A stretch of DNA of 64,000 bases from Hyphomicrobiales bacterium. Its GTDB lineage: Bacteria > Pseudomonadota > Alphaproteobacteria > Rhizobiales > Xanthobacteraceae. Every line of letters begins with the position of its first letter. The stretch's first letter is position 1. The stretch is taken from NCBI GenBank assembly GCA_021732215.1, contig JAKFVL010000016.1, positions 1 through 64,000 of the forward strand. The letters run 5' to 3'. Made by a program: the position numbers and the translations under genes. This document shows, piece by piece, positions 52,013 to 60,805 of this stretch. The notes below the pieces were generated by a model, which saw only the letters and a list, made by a program, of their open reading frames with translations, was not told where the DNA came from and made no database searches.

Positions 52013-53311
52013 TTGCTGCTGGTTTTGCCTGCGCTATGGAATGGTTATCCATTGTTGCAATGGGATACGGGTGGATATCTCGCCCGCTGGTACGAAGGCT
52101 ACCTGGTGCCGAGCCGCTCCACCGTGTTCGGGCTTTATCTGCATTTCGGCGAGTCATCGTATTTCTGGATCAATCTTGGCCTTCAGGCCTTTGCGACGCT
52201 GTGGGTCATCCTGATAGCATTGCGCGGATTCGGCATCGCCAGACCCTGGAAGATTGTTGCAGTCGCGAGCGTGTTGTGCGCCGCAACGTCCTTGCCGTGG
52301 CTGACCAGCCTGCTGCTGACCGATATCTTCGCAGGCCTCGCCGTGCTGGCTGTGATGCTGCTGGCACTGACGTCCAGCAGGCTCTCCCGGATCGAGACGA
52401 TTTTTCTGTTTTGGCTGATTGCGTTTTCAGCCGCGACGCATAGCGCGACGCTCGCGGTCTTGATCGGGCTTTGTCTTCTGGGCACGATCGCGCGGCCCTT
52501 GCTGCGCACGCGCATATCCGGCAAGGGATTGCTACAAAGCATCGCGGGCCTTGCCGCCGGTGCGCTCATGCTTCTCGCGTCGAACTACTGGTTTTCCGGC
52601 ACGATTGCATGGACGCCGGGAGGCCCGAGCATCGCATTCGGACGCATGCTGCAGGATGGCATCGTCGCGCGTTATCTCAACGACCATTGCCCGGCAATGA
52701 AGCTGAAGCTCTGCCCCTACCGCAACGAGTTGCCGGCGACCGCCGATCAGTTTCTCTGGGGCAAGAGCGTGTTCAACACGCTTGGACGCTTCAAAGGCTT
52801 GAGTGACGAGATGGCGTTCATCGCGGGGCACGCCTTGATCGAATATCCTGGTCTGCAGATACGAACCGCCGCCGTGGCGACCGCGCAGCAGCTTGCAATG
52901 GTTGCGACCGGCGAAGGCGTGCACAACCGCATCGGCCATACCTACGGCATCTTCGAGCATTTTCTGCGCGATCAGCTGAAACCGCTGCGCATGGCGCGCC
53001 AGCAGCAGGGCGGCATCGACTTCACCACCATTAACCGATTGCATGTTCCGGTGGCGTTGCTCTCGGCGCTGGCGATGCTTGCCCTGACAGGCGCGGCGAT
53101 CCGGCGGCGCAAGGCCGACGATCTGTCATTGTTCGCCGCTGGCGCAGCAGCCGCGATCTTCGGCAACGCGATCGTCTGCGGTGCGCTGTCAGGGCCGCAT
53201 GACCGCTACGGCGCACGGCTGGCTTGGGTCGCAACGCTGATTGTCTGCATTGCCATCGTGCGGCAGTTGAACTGGCATGACGAGACCGAAGCGGTCATCC
53301 ACCCAGCCTGA
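52013..53311 (+). CDS. Polytopic membrane protein of unknown function
   Basis: About 430 residues with eight to ten transmembrane helices and a central soluble region (TPGGPSIAFGRMLQDGIVARYLNDHCPAM). It resembles hypothetical membrane proteins of Bradyrhizobium relatives; glycosyltransferase-like architecture is possible but no motif supports it. The frame has no ATG or GTG before the first helix: TTG 52013 is the first usable start and lies within helix 1, while upstream in-frame codons look coding. It overlaps the GNAT gene by 17 bases. Confidence 0.75.
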   Translation: MLLVLPALWNGYPLLQWDTGGYLARWYEGYLVPSRSTVFGLYLHFGESSYFWINLGLQAFATLWVILIALRGFGIARPWKIVAVASVLCAATSLPWLTSLLLTDIFAGLAVLAVMLLALTSSRLSRIETIFLFWLIAFSAATHSATLAVLIGLCLLGTIARPLLRTRISGKGLLQSIAGLAAGALMLLASNYWFSGTIAWTPGGPSIAFGRMLQDGIVARYLNDHCPAMKLKLCPYRNELPATADQFLWGKSVFNTLGRFKGLSDEMAFIAGHALIEYPGLQIRTAAVATAQQLAMVATGEGVHNRIGHTYGIFEHFLRDQLKPLRMARQQQGGIDFTTINRLHVPVALLSALAMLALTGAAIRRRKADDLSLFAAGAAAAIFGNAIVCGALSGPHDRYGARLAWVATLIVCIAIVRQLNWHDETEAVIHPA

Positions 53312-53756
53312 CGACGAGCTGCGGCAGCATCCGTCCCGGAATCGAACCCGACGGCACCATCCGCTCGATCTGCGCGCCCATCCGCCGGTAGAAGCCCGCC
53401 GCATCCGGATCGGCGTCGATGATCATGCGAACCGCGCCGAGATCGCGCGCGGTGTTCGCAGCCCAGCCGAACAGCAACCGTCCCGCACCATCGCGAATCC
53501 GCCCCGGATCGACGAACAGCTTTGACAGTTCGGCGTCCGGTCCCGTCACCTTGACCTGCGCCATGCCTGCGATCGATCCGTCGGCGGATTCGGCAACCTG
53601 AATATGCGTGCTGGTCAGTTCATCCGCATGCAGCATCAGTTCGGCGCGGCACGCGGCCATGAAGGCGGCGTCATAGCCCCACACCGCTTTCGAGCGCAGG
53701 CACAAATCGCTCAAGGCTGACAGTTCATCGGCACGCGCGGAGCGCAACGTCAGCAT
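53295..53756 (-). CDS. GNAT family N-acetyltransferase
   Basis: A 153-residue acetyltransferase. The acetyl-CoA-binding region is LFVDPGRIRDGAGRLLFGWA (Gly-rich, slightly degenerate), followed by FYRRMGAQ. The N-terminus LTLRSARADELSALSDLC is typical. The substrate is unknown. It is the first gene upstream of an alpha/beta hydrolase (9-base gap in the same direction), so the two are likely co-transcribed. Confidence 0.9.
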   Translation of the reverse strand: MLTLRSARADELSALSDLCLRSKAVWGYDAAFMAACRAELMLHADELTSTHIQVAESADGSIAGMAQVKVTGPDAELSKLFVDPGRIRDGAGRLLFGWAANTARDLGAVRMIIDADPDAAGFYRRMGAQIERMVPSGSIPGRMLPQLVVRLGG

Positions 53757-53765
53757 GGTTCGTTC

Positions 53766-54518
53766 TCACGGACGACGTGACAGGAAGTCCAGCACGCCGG
53801 TCTTGTAGACCTTGTCGCCGACCGCACGCATGTGGTCGCGGTTGGGAATATCGAGCACTTCCGCATGCGAAATGATCTCGGCCAGCGCACCGGCCGGGCC
53901 GGCCACGTCATCGGTGGTGCCGACCGCGATCAGTGTCGGAACCGCGATCGCGGCTGCTTCCTCCCGCGTCATCTGCCGGCGCGATCCGCGAATGCAGGCC
54001 GCAAGCGCGCGCCGGTCCGACCCGGTCTGATCCGCAAACGCGCGAAACGTGCGGCCCTGCGGATCGGCGACGTCGGCAAGCGAGTCGGCCTCCAGAGCCG
54101 CCGCGACATTTTCCGACGGCAGCTTGCCCGAAATCAGGCCAAGGCCGAGGCCGCCGAGCGTCAGCGAGCGAACGCGGTCGGCTTGATGCGCAGCGATATA
54201 CGCCGAGATGCGCGAGCCCATCGAATAGCCCATGAAGTCGGCGCGCGCGATCTTCAATTGATCCATCAGCGCCAGCACATCGCTGGCCATCGCACTGATA
54301 TGGTAATCCTCCGGATCGTAGAGCTTGGTCGAATCGCCGTGGCCGCGATTGTCGAGCGCGATGACGCGGTACCCTGCACGCTTCAATTCCGACACCCAGC
54401 CGGGATAGACCCAGTTGGTGGATTTGCTGGAAGCAAAGCCGTGAACAAGCACGATCGGATCGCCCGCGCCTTCATCGAGATAAGCAATGTCAACGTCGCC
54501 GTTCTTTGAATTCGGCAT
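53766..54518 (-). CDS. Alpha/beta hydrolase
   Basis: A 250-residue hydrolase. The oxyanion region is IVLVHGFASS, the nucleophile is in GYSMGSRI (about 101), and IPNRDHMRAVG carries the catalytic His; the acid is probably in GTTDDVAGP. It is closest to small esterases and haloalkane-dehalogenase-like proteins, without the dehalogenase signature. The substrate is unknown. It lies next to the GNAT gene. Confidence 0.9.
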   Translation of the reverse strand: MPNSKNGDVDIAYLDEGAGDPIVLVHGFASSKSTNWVYPGWVSELKRAGYRVIALDNRGHGDSTKLYDPEDYHISAMASDVLALMDQLKIARADFMGYSMGSRISAYIAAHQADRVRSLTLGGLGLGLISGKLPSENVAAALEADSLADVADPQGRTFRAFADQTGSDRRALAACIRGSRRQMTREEAAAIAVPTLIAVGTTDDVAGPAGALAEIISHAEVLDIPNRDHMRAVGDKVYKTGVLDFLSRRP

Positions 54519-54563
54519 CGGATGTCCGGACGGTATGAGGGGAAATCGGGTCGGGCGGAGAAA

Positions 54564-55721
54564 CTAGACCGCCGCAACTCCGGTTGCCAGAGGCAACTGC
54601 CGGGTTTGCTCCAGCAACTGCTGCACGCGCTTCGCCTTGCGGCGGCGCAGCCACGCCAGTGTCAGATTCTCGGCGGTCGCCTTGATCGAACACAGGAAGC
54701 CGATCAGCGCGAGCAGCGCCCAGACCAGCCACATGGCGAGATTGAATGCACCCGCCGTCAGCAGCAGCGCGCCGCGGCCGAACAGCTTCACCAGCGCACG
54801 TGTCTGGCTACCTTTCGACTCGGCCAGCTTCGCCGCGCGCGAAATATCCTTCGGACCCTGCGCGACACGCAGCGCATCGAGCGCACCGCGCATGCCGGCC
54901 TTGTCGCTGACACGCCCCACATCCTTGGCGACACGCACCAAAGCCGCCGCTCGCTCCGCCTTGAAGGCCGCCTTCACCGCACTGATGGTCTGGCCCGGCC
55001 GGGCCAGCGATCCGGTTGCGACAGCTTTCTGCAGCATCGGTCCATCAACGATGCCGCGCGCCGAGCGTCCGGCCCATTCGGTCAAGCCGGCGCCAAGACG
55101 GCCAACCTTGCGCGCATCCTTGACCAGCGTCAGGCCCGCGCGCGCCGGAAGCGCGCCGCCGACCGATACGTATGTCGCTGCCGTGATCGCGATGCCTGTC
55201 GCGGCAAGGCCGAGCACCAGATGATCGGTCTCCTCGCCCATGGCGAGATGCTTGCCTTCGCGCACCACGTCGCGGATGTCGCCGAACACAAACAGATCGC
55301 CCGCCACAGTGCCGGAGAAACTTGCAACGTCGCTGGCGTCGCCAGTGACAAGGCCGGTGACAAAGCGCTTGGCCACATGCGAGGCCGAAGAGTCATTTGC
55401 GATCGCTTCAGTTACACGCGACGACATTTCCGGCCCGACCGCCACATTGTTGGCGGCTGCAAGATCGACGAAGCTCTGCGCCAGATCGGAATCCTTCTCG
55501 TCCAGCGCCTGCCGAATATTCCGATCGACCGCATCGGGATCGGTGCGCAGCGTCAATTGAACCTGCGCGTCAGATAGCGCTGCGGGATCGTCCTGCGAAA
55601 ACAAAATAGCGCCGGCATCGCGGGCATGAGGCCACACCACCACGAATAGCAGCACGCAGGCGCCGGCCAGAATCGCCGCCACACCTGCCCGCCACATCAT
55701 GCCTGGTCGCATCGCATACAT
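54564..55721 (-). CDS. Membrane protein of unknown function, 385 aa
   Basis: An N-terminal helix (about 12-30, AGVAAILAGACVLLFVVVWP) and C-terminal helices (about 310-345, ALLLTAGAFNLAMWLVWALLALIGFL) flank a largely soluble, Ala/Asp-rich central part with LAATGIAITAATYVSVGGAL. It begins MYAMRPGMMWRAG. No family is recognised with certainty. It is transcribed alone; the 296 bases upstream hold distant inverted repeats and tandem repeats but no gene. Confidence 0.8.
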   Translation of the reverse strand: MYAMRPGMMWRAGVAAILAGACVLLFVVVWPHARDAGAILFSQDDPAALSDAQVQLTLRTDPDAVDRNIRQALDEKDSDLAQSFVDLAAANNVAVGPEMSSRVTEAIANDSSASHVAKRFVTGLVTGDASDVASFSGTVAGDLFVFGDIRDVVREGKHLAMGEETDHLVLGLAATGIAITAATYVSVGGALPARAGLTLVKDARKVGRLGAGLTEWAGRSARGIVDGPMLQKAVATGSLARPGQTISAVKAAFKAERAAALVRVAKDVGRVSDKAGMRGALDALRVAQGPKDISRAAKLAESKGSQTRALVKLFGRGALLLTAGAFNLAMWLVWALLALIGFLCSIKATAENLTLAWLRRRKAKRVQQLLEQTRQLPLATGVAAV

Positions 55722-55748
55722 TTGCCTTACTTAGGTGGTCACAGCCCC

Positions 55749-55876
55749 GACACAATCCGGCTCGAAGCAAGAACTCTTGCCGGGGCAAAACGCCCTTGCC
55801 CGGACGTATGCCCAAACTCTCGACCGAACTCTTGCCCGACCAAAGAAGGGCTTCTCTCAGGCCACAGGATTGTGTC
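55749..55876. repeat. Widely spaced inverted repeat in an intergenic gap
   Basis: GACACAATCC (55749-55758) and GGATTGTGTC (55867-55876) are perfect 10-base arms. Between them AACTCTTGCC occurs twice (near 55771 and 55823) as a direct repeat. No gene is seen here; the structure is unassigned. Confidence 0.5.
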
Positions 55877-55959
55877 GAATTTGCCGGACAACGCTGGGAA
55901 TCGCATAACCTCGCAACTATGGTGCGCCGCGCCGGACCGAGACGGTTATAACGTTACGA

Positions 55960-56007
55960 CCCTGATACCCCACCTCCCTGATACCCGACGTCCCTGATAC
56001 CCGACCA
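55960..56007. repeat. Tandem repeat, 16-bp unit, three copies, in a 5' leader
   Basis: CCCTGATACCCCACCT, CCCTGATACCCGACGT and CCCTGATACCCGACCA start at 55960, 55976 and 55992. The last copy abuts the ribosome binding site AAAGGTG of the zinc-finger gene at 56018. The copy number could vary between strains. Confidence 0.9.
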
Positions 56008-56017
56008 AAGGTGAACG

Positions 56018-56263
56018 ATGGCTGACCATGTGATCCCGCACTTCCATAACGAATCGGGAGTTCCAACCATCGAGGTCGGCGCCAAGGAGTTCATGTGTGT
56101 CGGCGCCAACCCGCCGTTCGATCATCCGCATGTGTTTCTCGATCTCGGCGACGACAACGAGATCATCTGTCCGTACTGTTCGACCCATTATCGGTTCGCA
56201 GCCGATCTCGCCGCGGGCGACGCACGCCCTCCGGAATGCGTGCTGAAAGACCAGGCCGCCTGA
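56018..56263 (+). CDS. NDUFS6-like zinc-finger domain protein (PF10276)
   Basis: An 81-residue protein with the zf-CHCC layout: FMCVGANPPFDHPHVFLDLGDDNEIICPYCSTHYRF. Cys, His, Cys, Cys spaced for one zinc ion match the accessory subunit of mitochondrial complex I. In alphaproteobacteria it is encoded alone and its role with NADH dehydrogenase is inferred. The leader carries a 16-bp tandem repeat, and two large hairpins follow the stop codon. Confidence 0.92.
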   Translation: MADHVIPHFHNESGVPTIEVGAKEFMCVGANPPFDHPHVFLDLGDDNEIICPYCSTHYRFAADLAAGDARPPECVLKDQAA

Positions 56264-56340
56264 CTCGTGTGGCGGTTCGGAAGTTCTCTTCAGACCTGCC
56301 GCGACCTCGCAAAGAGAACTCCGAACCAAAGCCACACGAG
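56264..56340. repeat. Long imperfect hairpin, first of a pair
   Basis: CTCGTGTGGC (56264-56273) pairs with GCCACACGAG (56331-56340), and TTCGGAAGTTCTCTT pairs imperfectly with AAGAGAACTCCGAA. It starts right at the zinc-finger stop codon, so it may also end that transcript, but no T-run follows. Confidence 0.75.
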
Positions 56341-56354
56341 AATGATTAGCTTGT

Positions 56355-56427
56355 TAGTGTCCTTTCGAATCCGGAGTTCGCAAATGAACTCGCCGCAAAG
56401 GCAGCGAACTCCGGATTCGGGACACTA
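56355..56427. repeat. Long imperfect hairpin, second of a pair
   Basis: TAGTGTCC and GGACACTA (56420-56427) are perfect ends; CGAATCCGGAGTTCGC pairs with GCGAACTCCGGATTCG inside. It ends 3 bases before the monooxygenase start codon. It shares the GAACTCC core with the first hairpin. Confidence 0.75.
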
Positions 56428-56430
56428 GCA

Positions 56431-57624
56431 GTGACCGCGCCGCGAACCATCATCATCGCGGGTGCTGGCATCGGAGGCTTGACCGCGGCGCTGGCACTCG
56501 TAGCTCAGGGCTTCCGCGTCATCGTTCTCGAAAAGTCGGAGCGGCTGGAGGAAGCCGGCGCCGGCATCCAGCTTTCGCCGAACGCAAGCCGCATCCTGAT
56601 CGGACTGGGACTCGAGCCGTTGCTGACCCCGCATGTCACGGTGCTGGACGGCATCAGCATGATGAGCGCGCGGACGGGGCGCGAGGTGACACGCATCCCG
56701 CTCGCCGCCGCGGCCTTCCGCTACGGCGCGCCATACTGGATCGTGCACCGCGCCGACTTGCAATCGGCGCTGTTCGCAAAGGCGACCGAACATCCCGACA
56801 TCGAGATCAGGCTGGGAACGCAATTCGAGGACGTCGCAAGTCACAGCAGGGGCGTGACCGTGGTGCAGCGTCAGGTCATGACGCGGCATCAGGAAACTGC
56901 AATCGCACTGATCGGCGCGGACGGTCTGTGGTCCGGCGTTCGCAATCAGCTTTTCCCCGATATTCGCCCGGTCTTTTCCGGCCGGATCGCATGGCGCGGG
57001 ATGATCGAAGCCACGCAGGTGCCGCGCGAATTCCGCGATCGCCGCGTGCAGCTCTGGATGGGACGAAACGCGCACCTTGTCGCCTACCCGGTGTCGGGCG
57101 GCCGCCGCATCAACGTGGTGGCGATCGTCGAAGGCGAATGGAACAGGCCCGGGTGGGGCGAGCCCGGCGACGCGGCCGAGATCAGGCCGCATTTCGCCGC
57201 GCCGAAATGGCCCGTCGCCGCGCGGCTGATGGTGTCGGCGGTCGAGAGCTGGCGGCGCTGGGCGCTCTACAGCATCAAGGATGGTGGCGCGTGGACCGGC
57301 GGCAACGGCGTCGCCCTGCTCGGCGACGCCGCGCATGCGATGCTGCCATTCATGGCGCAGGGCGCCGGCATGGCCATCGAGGATGCCGCGGTGCTTGCAA
57401 ATTGCCTTGCGCAGGCGCCGGGCGAAGCGGCGGCGGCGCTGGATCGTTATGCAGGGCAGCGGCGCGGACGGGTTGCGCGGGTACAACGCGCCGCGCGGCA
57501 GGCCGGGCGCATCTATCATCTCGGCGGCCCGATGGCCGCCGCACGCGATCTCGGCATCAGCATGCTCGGCGGCGAGCGTCTGCTGGCGCAGCAGGACTGG
57601 ATCTACGATCAGCGGTCCGGCTGA
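56431..57624 (+). CDS. FAD-dependent monooxygenase (salicylate-hydroxylase-like)
   Basis: A 397-residue group A flavoprotein monooxygenase. The FAD motif GAGIGG is at 11-16, the DG-type segment ALIGADGLWSGVR follows, and GDAAHAMLPFMAQGAGMAIEDA is the second FAD-binding signature. It hydroxylates an aromatic or similar substrate with NAD(P)H; the compound is unknown. The start is GTG 56431, the first available one, only 3 bases after a hairpin. It overlaps the lipoprotein gene by 16 bases. Confidence 0.93.
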   Translation: MTAPRTIIIAGAGIGGLTAALALVAQGFRVIVLEKSERLEEAGAGIQLSPNASRILIGLGLEPLLTPHVTVLDGISMMSARTGREVTRIPLAAAAFRYGAPYWIVHRADLQSALFAKATEHPDIEIRLGTQFEDVASHSRGVTVVQRQVMTRHQETAIALIGADGLWSGVRNQLFPDIRPVFSGRIAWRGMIEATQVPREFRDRRVQLWMGRNAHLVAYPVSGGRRINVVAIVEGEWNRPGWGEPGDAAEIRPHFAAPKWPVAARLMVSAVESWRRWALYSIKDGGAWTGGNGVALLGDAAHAMLPFMAQGAGMAIEDAAVLANCLAQAPGEAAAALDRYAGQRRGRVARVQRAARQAGRIYHLGGPMAAARDLGISMLGGERLLAQQDWIYDQRSG

Positions 57625-58094
57625 GGAGGACGCAGGAACGGCTCGCCGGGCCTCTGCTGCTCATCTGCAGCAGGCAGCAGCGGTTCGGGCACGGCCGGTT
57701 TTGTTGTAATTTTTTCCGGCGGCAACCGCTCGCTGTCGCACCGATTGCGCTGCCAGACGCGATCGGCCAGTTGATATTGTGCGCGCGCGGCATTGTAGTC
57801 GTTCCGGTACGCGACTTCCGAGACAAGGCCGCCGGCGAACCCGGTTTGCGCCTTGTCGATCAGCCGTTTCACGTCGTCGATGCGGGTTTGATGAGCGCGG
57901 CGTTCAGCCCTGAGCTGTAAACAACTGTAAAGATCGTAGCGCGCAGGGTGGACGTAGGCCGCCGTCACCACGTCGTCGCTGACGCTCGCACACCCGCCGA
58001 GACCGAAGGCGCACATCGCCAGCGCCAGGACCGCCGCGCGAAGCGGCGGGCGACCGCGGTGTCCGGGCGAATTGTGCAAAGGGATCGAGACCAT
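57609..58094 (-). CDS. Putative lipoprotein, 161 aa
   Basis: The N-terminus AAVLALAMCAFGLGGC has a lipobox (LGGC), so the protein is probably lipid-anchored. The mature chain has RYDLYSCLQLRAERRAHQTRIDDVKRLIDKAQTGFAGG, partly coiled-coil-like and with a possible C-terminal membrane contact, and a Pro-rich C-terminus. No family is recognised. It is convergent with the monooxygenase with a 16-base overlap. Confidence 0.8.
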   Translation of the reverse strand: MVSIPLHNSPGHRGRPPLRAAVLALAMCAFGLGGCASVSDDVVTAAYVHPARYDLYSCLQLRAERRAHQTRIDDVKRLIDKAQTGFAGGLVSEVAYRNDYNAARAQYQLADRVWQRNRCDSERLPPEKITTKPAVPEPLLPAADEQQRPGEPFLRPPQPDR

Positions 58095-58295
58095 ATCGAC
58101 GACAGTGAGCCGGATTGAGTTGATTTTGTGTCGGCAGCGCAGGTCAACCGGTCGCCGGCCCGCCCATCGGCATGGAGAATAGCCCCGTTTTCAGAATTTT
58201 GCGTTACCGGCAGCGGCGGTTAACGGTCGCGATTTCATTTGGACTCGGACGATCAGGCAGTCGACGCCCAAAGGCACAAAAACAAGGAGGAAGTG

Positions 58296-58403
58296 ATGAA
58301 CACTCCCTCCTCGCCGATTGGTGTTTCGCTAGCCGTGGAGCGGGCACGACAGCTGCATATCGGGACATCTGCAGGGGCGATCTGGCATTCAAATTCCTCT
58401 TAG
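58296..58403 (+). CDS. Candidate small protein, 35 aa
   Basis: ATG 58296 is preceded by AAGGAGGAAGTG, a very strong ribosome binding site. The frame encodes MNTPSSPIGVSLAVERARQL followed by a short tail ending NSS. Its stop codon overlaps the stop of the convergent siderophore receptor gene by three bases. No homology is recognised. It is the only candidate in the 305 bases 58095-58399. Confidence 0.5.
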   Translation: MNTPSSPIGVSLAVERARQLHIGTSAGAIWHSNSS

Positions 58404-60700
58404 AAATTTGCCGTTGCGGACACTCTCACCACACGCGGCGAACCCGGCGTGATGTTGTTGTTGCCGTCAGCGGTCGCGATATAGCGCGTGTTGAAGATGT
58501 TCTCGACGTTGACTTGTGCACGCCACATCTTGTTGATGTTGAAGAACAACGCCCCGTCGACGCGCGTGAACGACGGCAGCAGAACCGTATCGTCCGACGA
58601 TGCGTAGAAATTCGAATAATTGATCACGCCGACACCCGCTCCGAAACCGGGCGTGAACTGATACCGGTTCCATAGCGAGAACGTGTTGTACGGGACGAGA
58701 CCGACGCGATTCCCGGGGCGGATAGTCGCCGACGTGGCGCCCGTGATCCTCGCGTCGGTATAGGCATAACCGCCGGTGACCTGCCACAGATCGGTAATGT
58801 AACCGGTTACGCTGGCTTCGAATCCGCGCGTCAGGGTCGATCCGCTCAGAATGAAAAAACCGGCGCGGTTCGGGTCGGGAAGACGCTGATTGGTGCGCTC
58901 CAGTTCATAGACCGCGGCATCGATGCGCAAGCGCGGCAGGATTTCCCACTTCACGCCGACTTCCTTGTTCTCGAATTTTTCCGGCTCGGCGATGACCGTA
59001 CCCGGCGCCAGCGTGCTGAACTGATCACCGGCGCTTGGCAGATAGGAAACGCTGTAGCTGCCGTAGAACGAAACGTTATCGACAGGTTTGAGCACGATGC
59101 CGGCGCGCGGAGAGACAAGATTATCGGTACGAGACTGCACGACACTGGTGCGCCGGTCGCGCGATTCAAGATCGAAGCGATCGAACCTCACGCCGCCGAT
59201 CAATTGGAGATACCGGGTGATCTCAATCTGGTCCTGAAGATAGACCGCGCCGAGATCGAGTTTATAGGTGTTGTTCGCGCCCGTCGTATTCCGGAACGTC
59301 ACCGGCGTGAAATTGACAGGGTTCGCCGTTGAGACGTTGGCCAGCGTGCTTGAGTTGCCAATATTGAAGAATCCTTCCTGCCGGAAGCTCAGCCCGGACT
59401 GGTGACCGACCTCCGCGCCGAACAAGAGCGTGTGCCGGACAAAGCCGGTATCGAACTTGTAATTGAAATCGGTCTGATTGAAGAGATTCTGGCGGTCCGT
59501 CTCGTTGTTGTAGGCTGTCAAGCTGTAAGTCGTTCCGGCCACATTGACCGGACCACCTGGATAGACGTTCTGATAGAACTTGTCGTAGTTCGCCAGCAGC
59601 GACGTATTCTTGACCTTCAGGCCGTTGTCGAAGTCGTGTTCGATGACGCCGGTGGCGATATGTACGTCCGAACGGGCATGGTTCAGATTCGGATTGCCGA
59701 AATAGGTCGAAGGATCGGTCTGGAAAGGGTACTGCGGCAGCAGACCACCCGGCCGCAACTGCGAGGGGATCCCGCGATCTGTGACGCGATTGTCGTGTGC
59801 ATACTCATAGCTCAACTTGATGCGGGTCTGATCGTTCGGAGCGTATGTGACGGTCGGATTAAAGCCGTAACGCTCGAGATTGAAATAATCGCGATAGGAG
59901 TCCGTGTTTTCGTAAAAGGCATTGAAGCGGACTGCGAGATCGGGTGCGACTGCTTGCCCGACATCAACAGCAACGCGACCGCCGGGATAGGTGTTACCGC
60001 CGACGGTGACTTCACGAATCGGCACGCCGTCGGCTTCCTTGGTGACGCGGTTGATGATCCCGCCGCCACCGCCACGGCCGAAGATCAGCGCATCCGGCCC
60101 CTTGACCACTTCCAGCCGCTGGATGTTGTAGAAGTCGCGGTAATACTGCACGTCATCGCGCACGCCATTGACGAAGAAGTCCGCGTTGCTGCGCTGGCCG
60201 CGGATCACGACATCGTCGCGGTTGCCTTCGCCCTGATGCGGAATCACGCCAGGCACATAGCGCACTGCTTCGCCGATGGAGGTGAAAGCCTGGTCCCGGA
60301 TGAACTCCTTGGTCAGGACCGAAACCGCCTGAGGCGTGTTCAGGATCGGCGTATTGGTCTTGGTCGCGGTGGAGGTCGTGCCGGTGTAGTAGCCAACCGT
60401 TCCCGAACGCGCATCCTGACTATTGACGACGGGCGGCGACCGCTCTGCTTGCACCGGAGGTGCACGACGGGCGCGGTTCGCAGTGCGGCGCGTACTGGTT
60501 CCGCGTGAGGCCTGCGGACGAGCGCGCTGGCGTTGCACTGCAGGCTGTTCGATCACAACCGGAGGCAGGTTCGATGTGCCGGGATGAGCTGTCTGAGCTT
60601 GAGCGCTTGTGACGTTCCACGGTGCGACGACAGCAATGGCAAGATAACTGACCGAAAGCGCAAGCAACCCGCGCCGGGCGGAAAACCCATACATCGACAT
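58400..60700 (-). CDS. TonB-dependent siderophore receptor (FhuA/FoxA-like)
   Basis: A receptor of about 766 residues. The signal peptide ends near 36 (SAQAQ), then a Pro/Arg-rich linker, then the plug with LNTPQAVSVLTKEFIRDQAF, GVIPHQGEGNRDDVVIRGQ and RLEVVKGPDALIFGRGGGGGIINRVTK, then the barrel ending in VRVSATANF. This matches ferrichrome- and ferrioxamine-type siderophore receptors. The start is uncertain: ATG 60700 (MSMYGF) is used, with 60724 and 60694 possible. An Irr/Fur-like site lies upstream. It is convergent with a small candidate gene. Confidence 0.94.
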   Translation of the reverse strand: MSMYGFSARRGLLALSVSYLAIAVVAPWNVTSAQAQTAHPGTSNLPPVVIEQPAVQRQRARPQASRGTSTRRTANRARRAPPVQAERSPPVVNSQDARSGTVGYYTGTTSTATKTNTPILNTPQAVSVLTKEFIRDQAFTSIGEAVRYVPGVIPHQGEGNRDDVVIRGQRSNADFFVNGVRDDVQYYRDFYNIQRLEVVKGPDALIFGRGGGGGIINRVTKEADGVPIREVTVGGNTYPGGRVAVDVGQAVAPDLAVRFNAFYENTDSYRDYFNLERYGFNPTVTYAPNDQTRIKLSYEYAHDNRVTDRGIPSQLRPGGLLPQYPFQTDPSTYFGNPNLNHARSDVHIATGVIEHDFDNGLKVKNTSLLANYDKFYQNVYPGGPVNVAGTTYSLTAYNNETDRQNLFNQTDFNYKFDTGFVRHTLLFGAEVGHQSGLSFRQEGFFNIGNSSTLANVSTANPVNFTPVTFRNTTGANNTYKLDLGAVYLQDQIEITRYLQLIGGVRFDRFDLESRDRRTSVVQSRTDNLVSPRAGIVLKPVDNVSFYGSYSVSYLPSAGDQFSTLAPGTVIAEPEKFENKEVGVKWEILPRLRIDAAVYELERTNQRLPDPNRAGFFILSGSTLTRGFEASVTGYITDLWQVTGGYAYTDARITGATSATIRPGNRVGLVPYNTFSLWNRYQFTPGFGAGVGVINYSNFYASSDDTVLLPSFTRVDGALFFNINKMWRAQVNVENIFNTRYIATADGNNNITPGSPRVVRVSATANF

Positions 60701-60805
60701 CGTGTAGCCCCCAACTTGACCCATGCCGTTCTGGAATACGGCTTGTTGAAGGCAGGTACAGATTGTCGCAGGCCCCGTCGACTATTATGGCTCTAAAGTA
60801 ACTTA

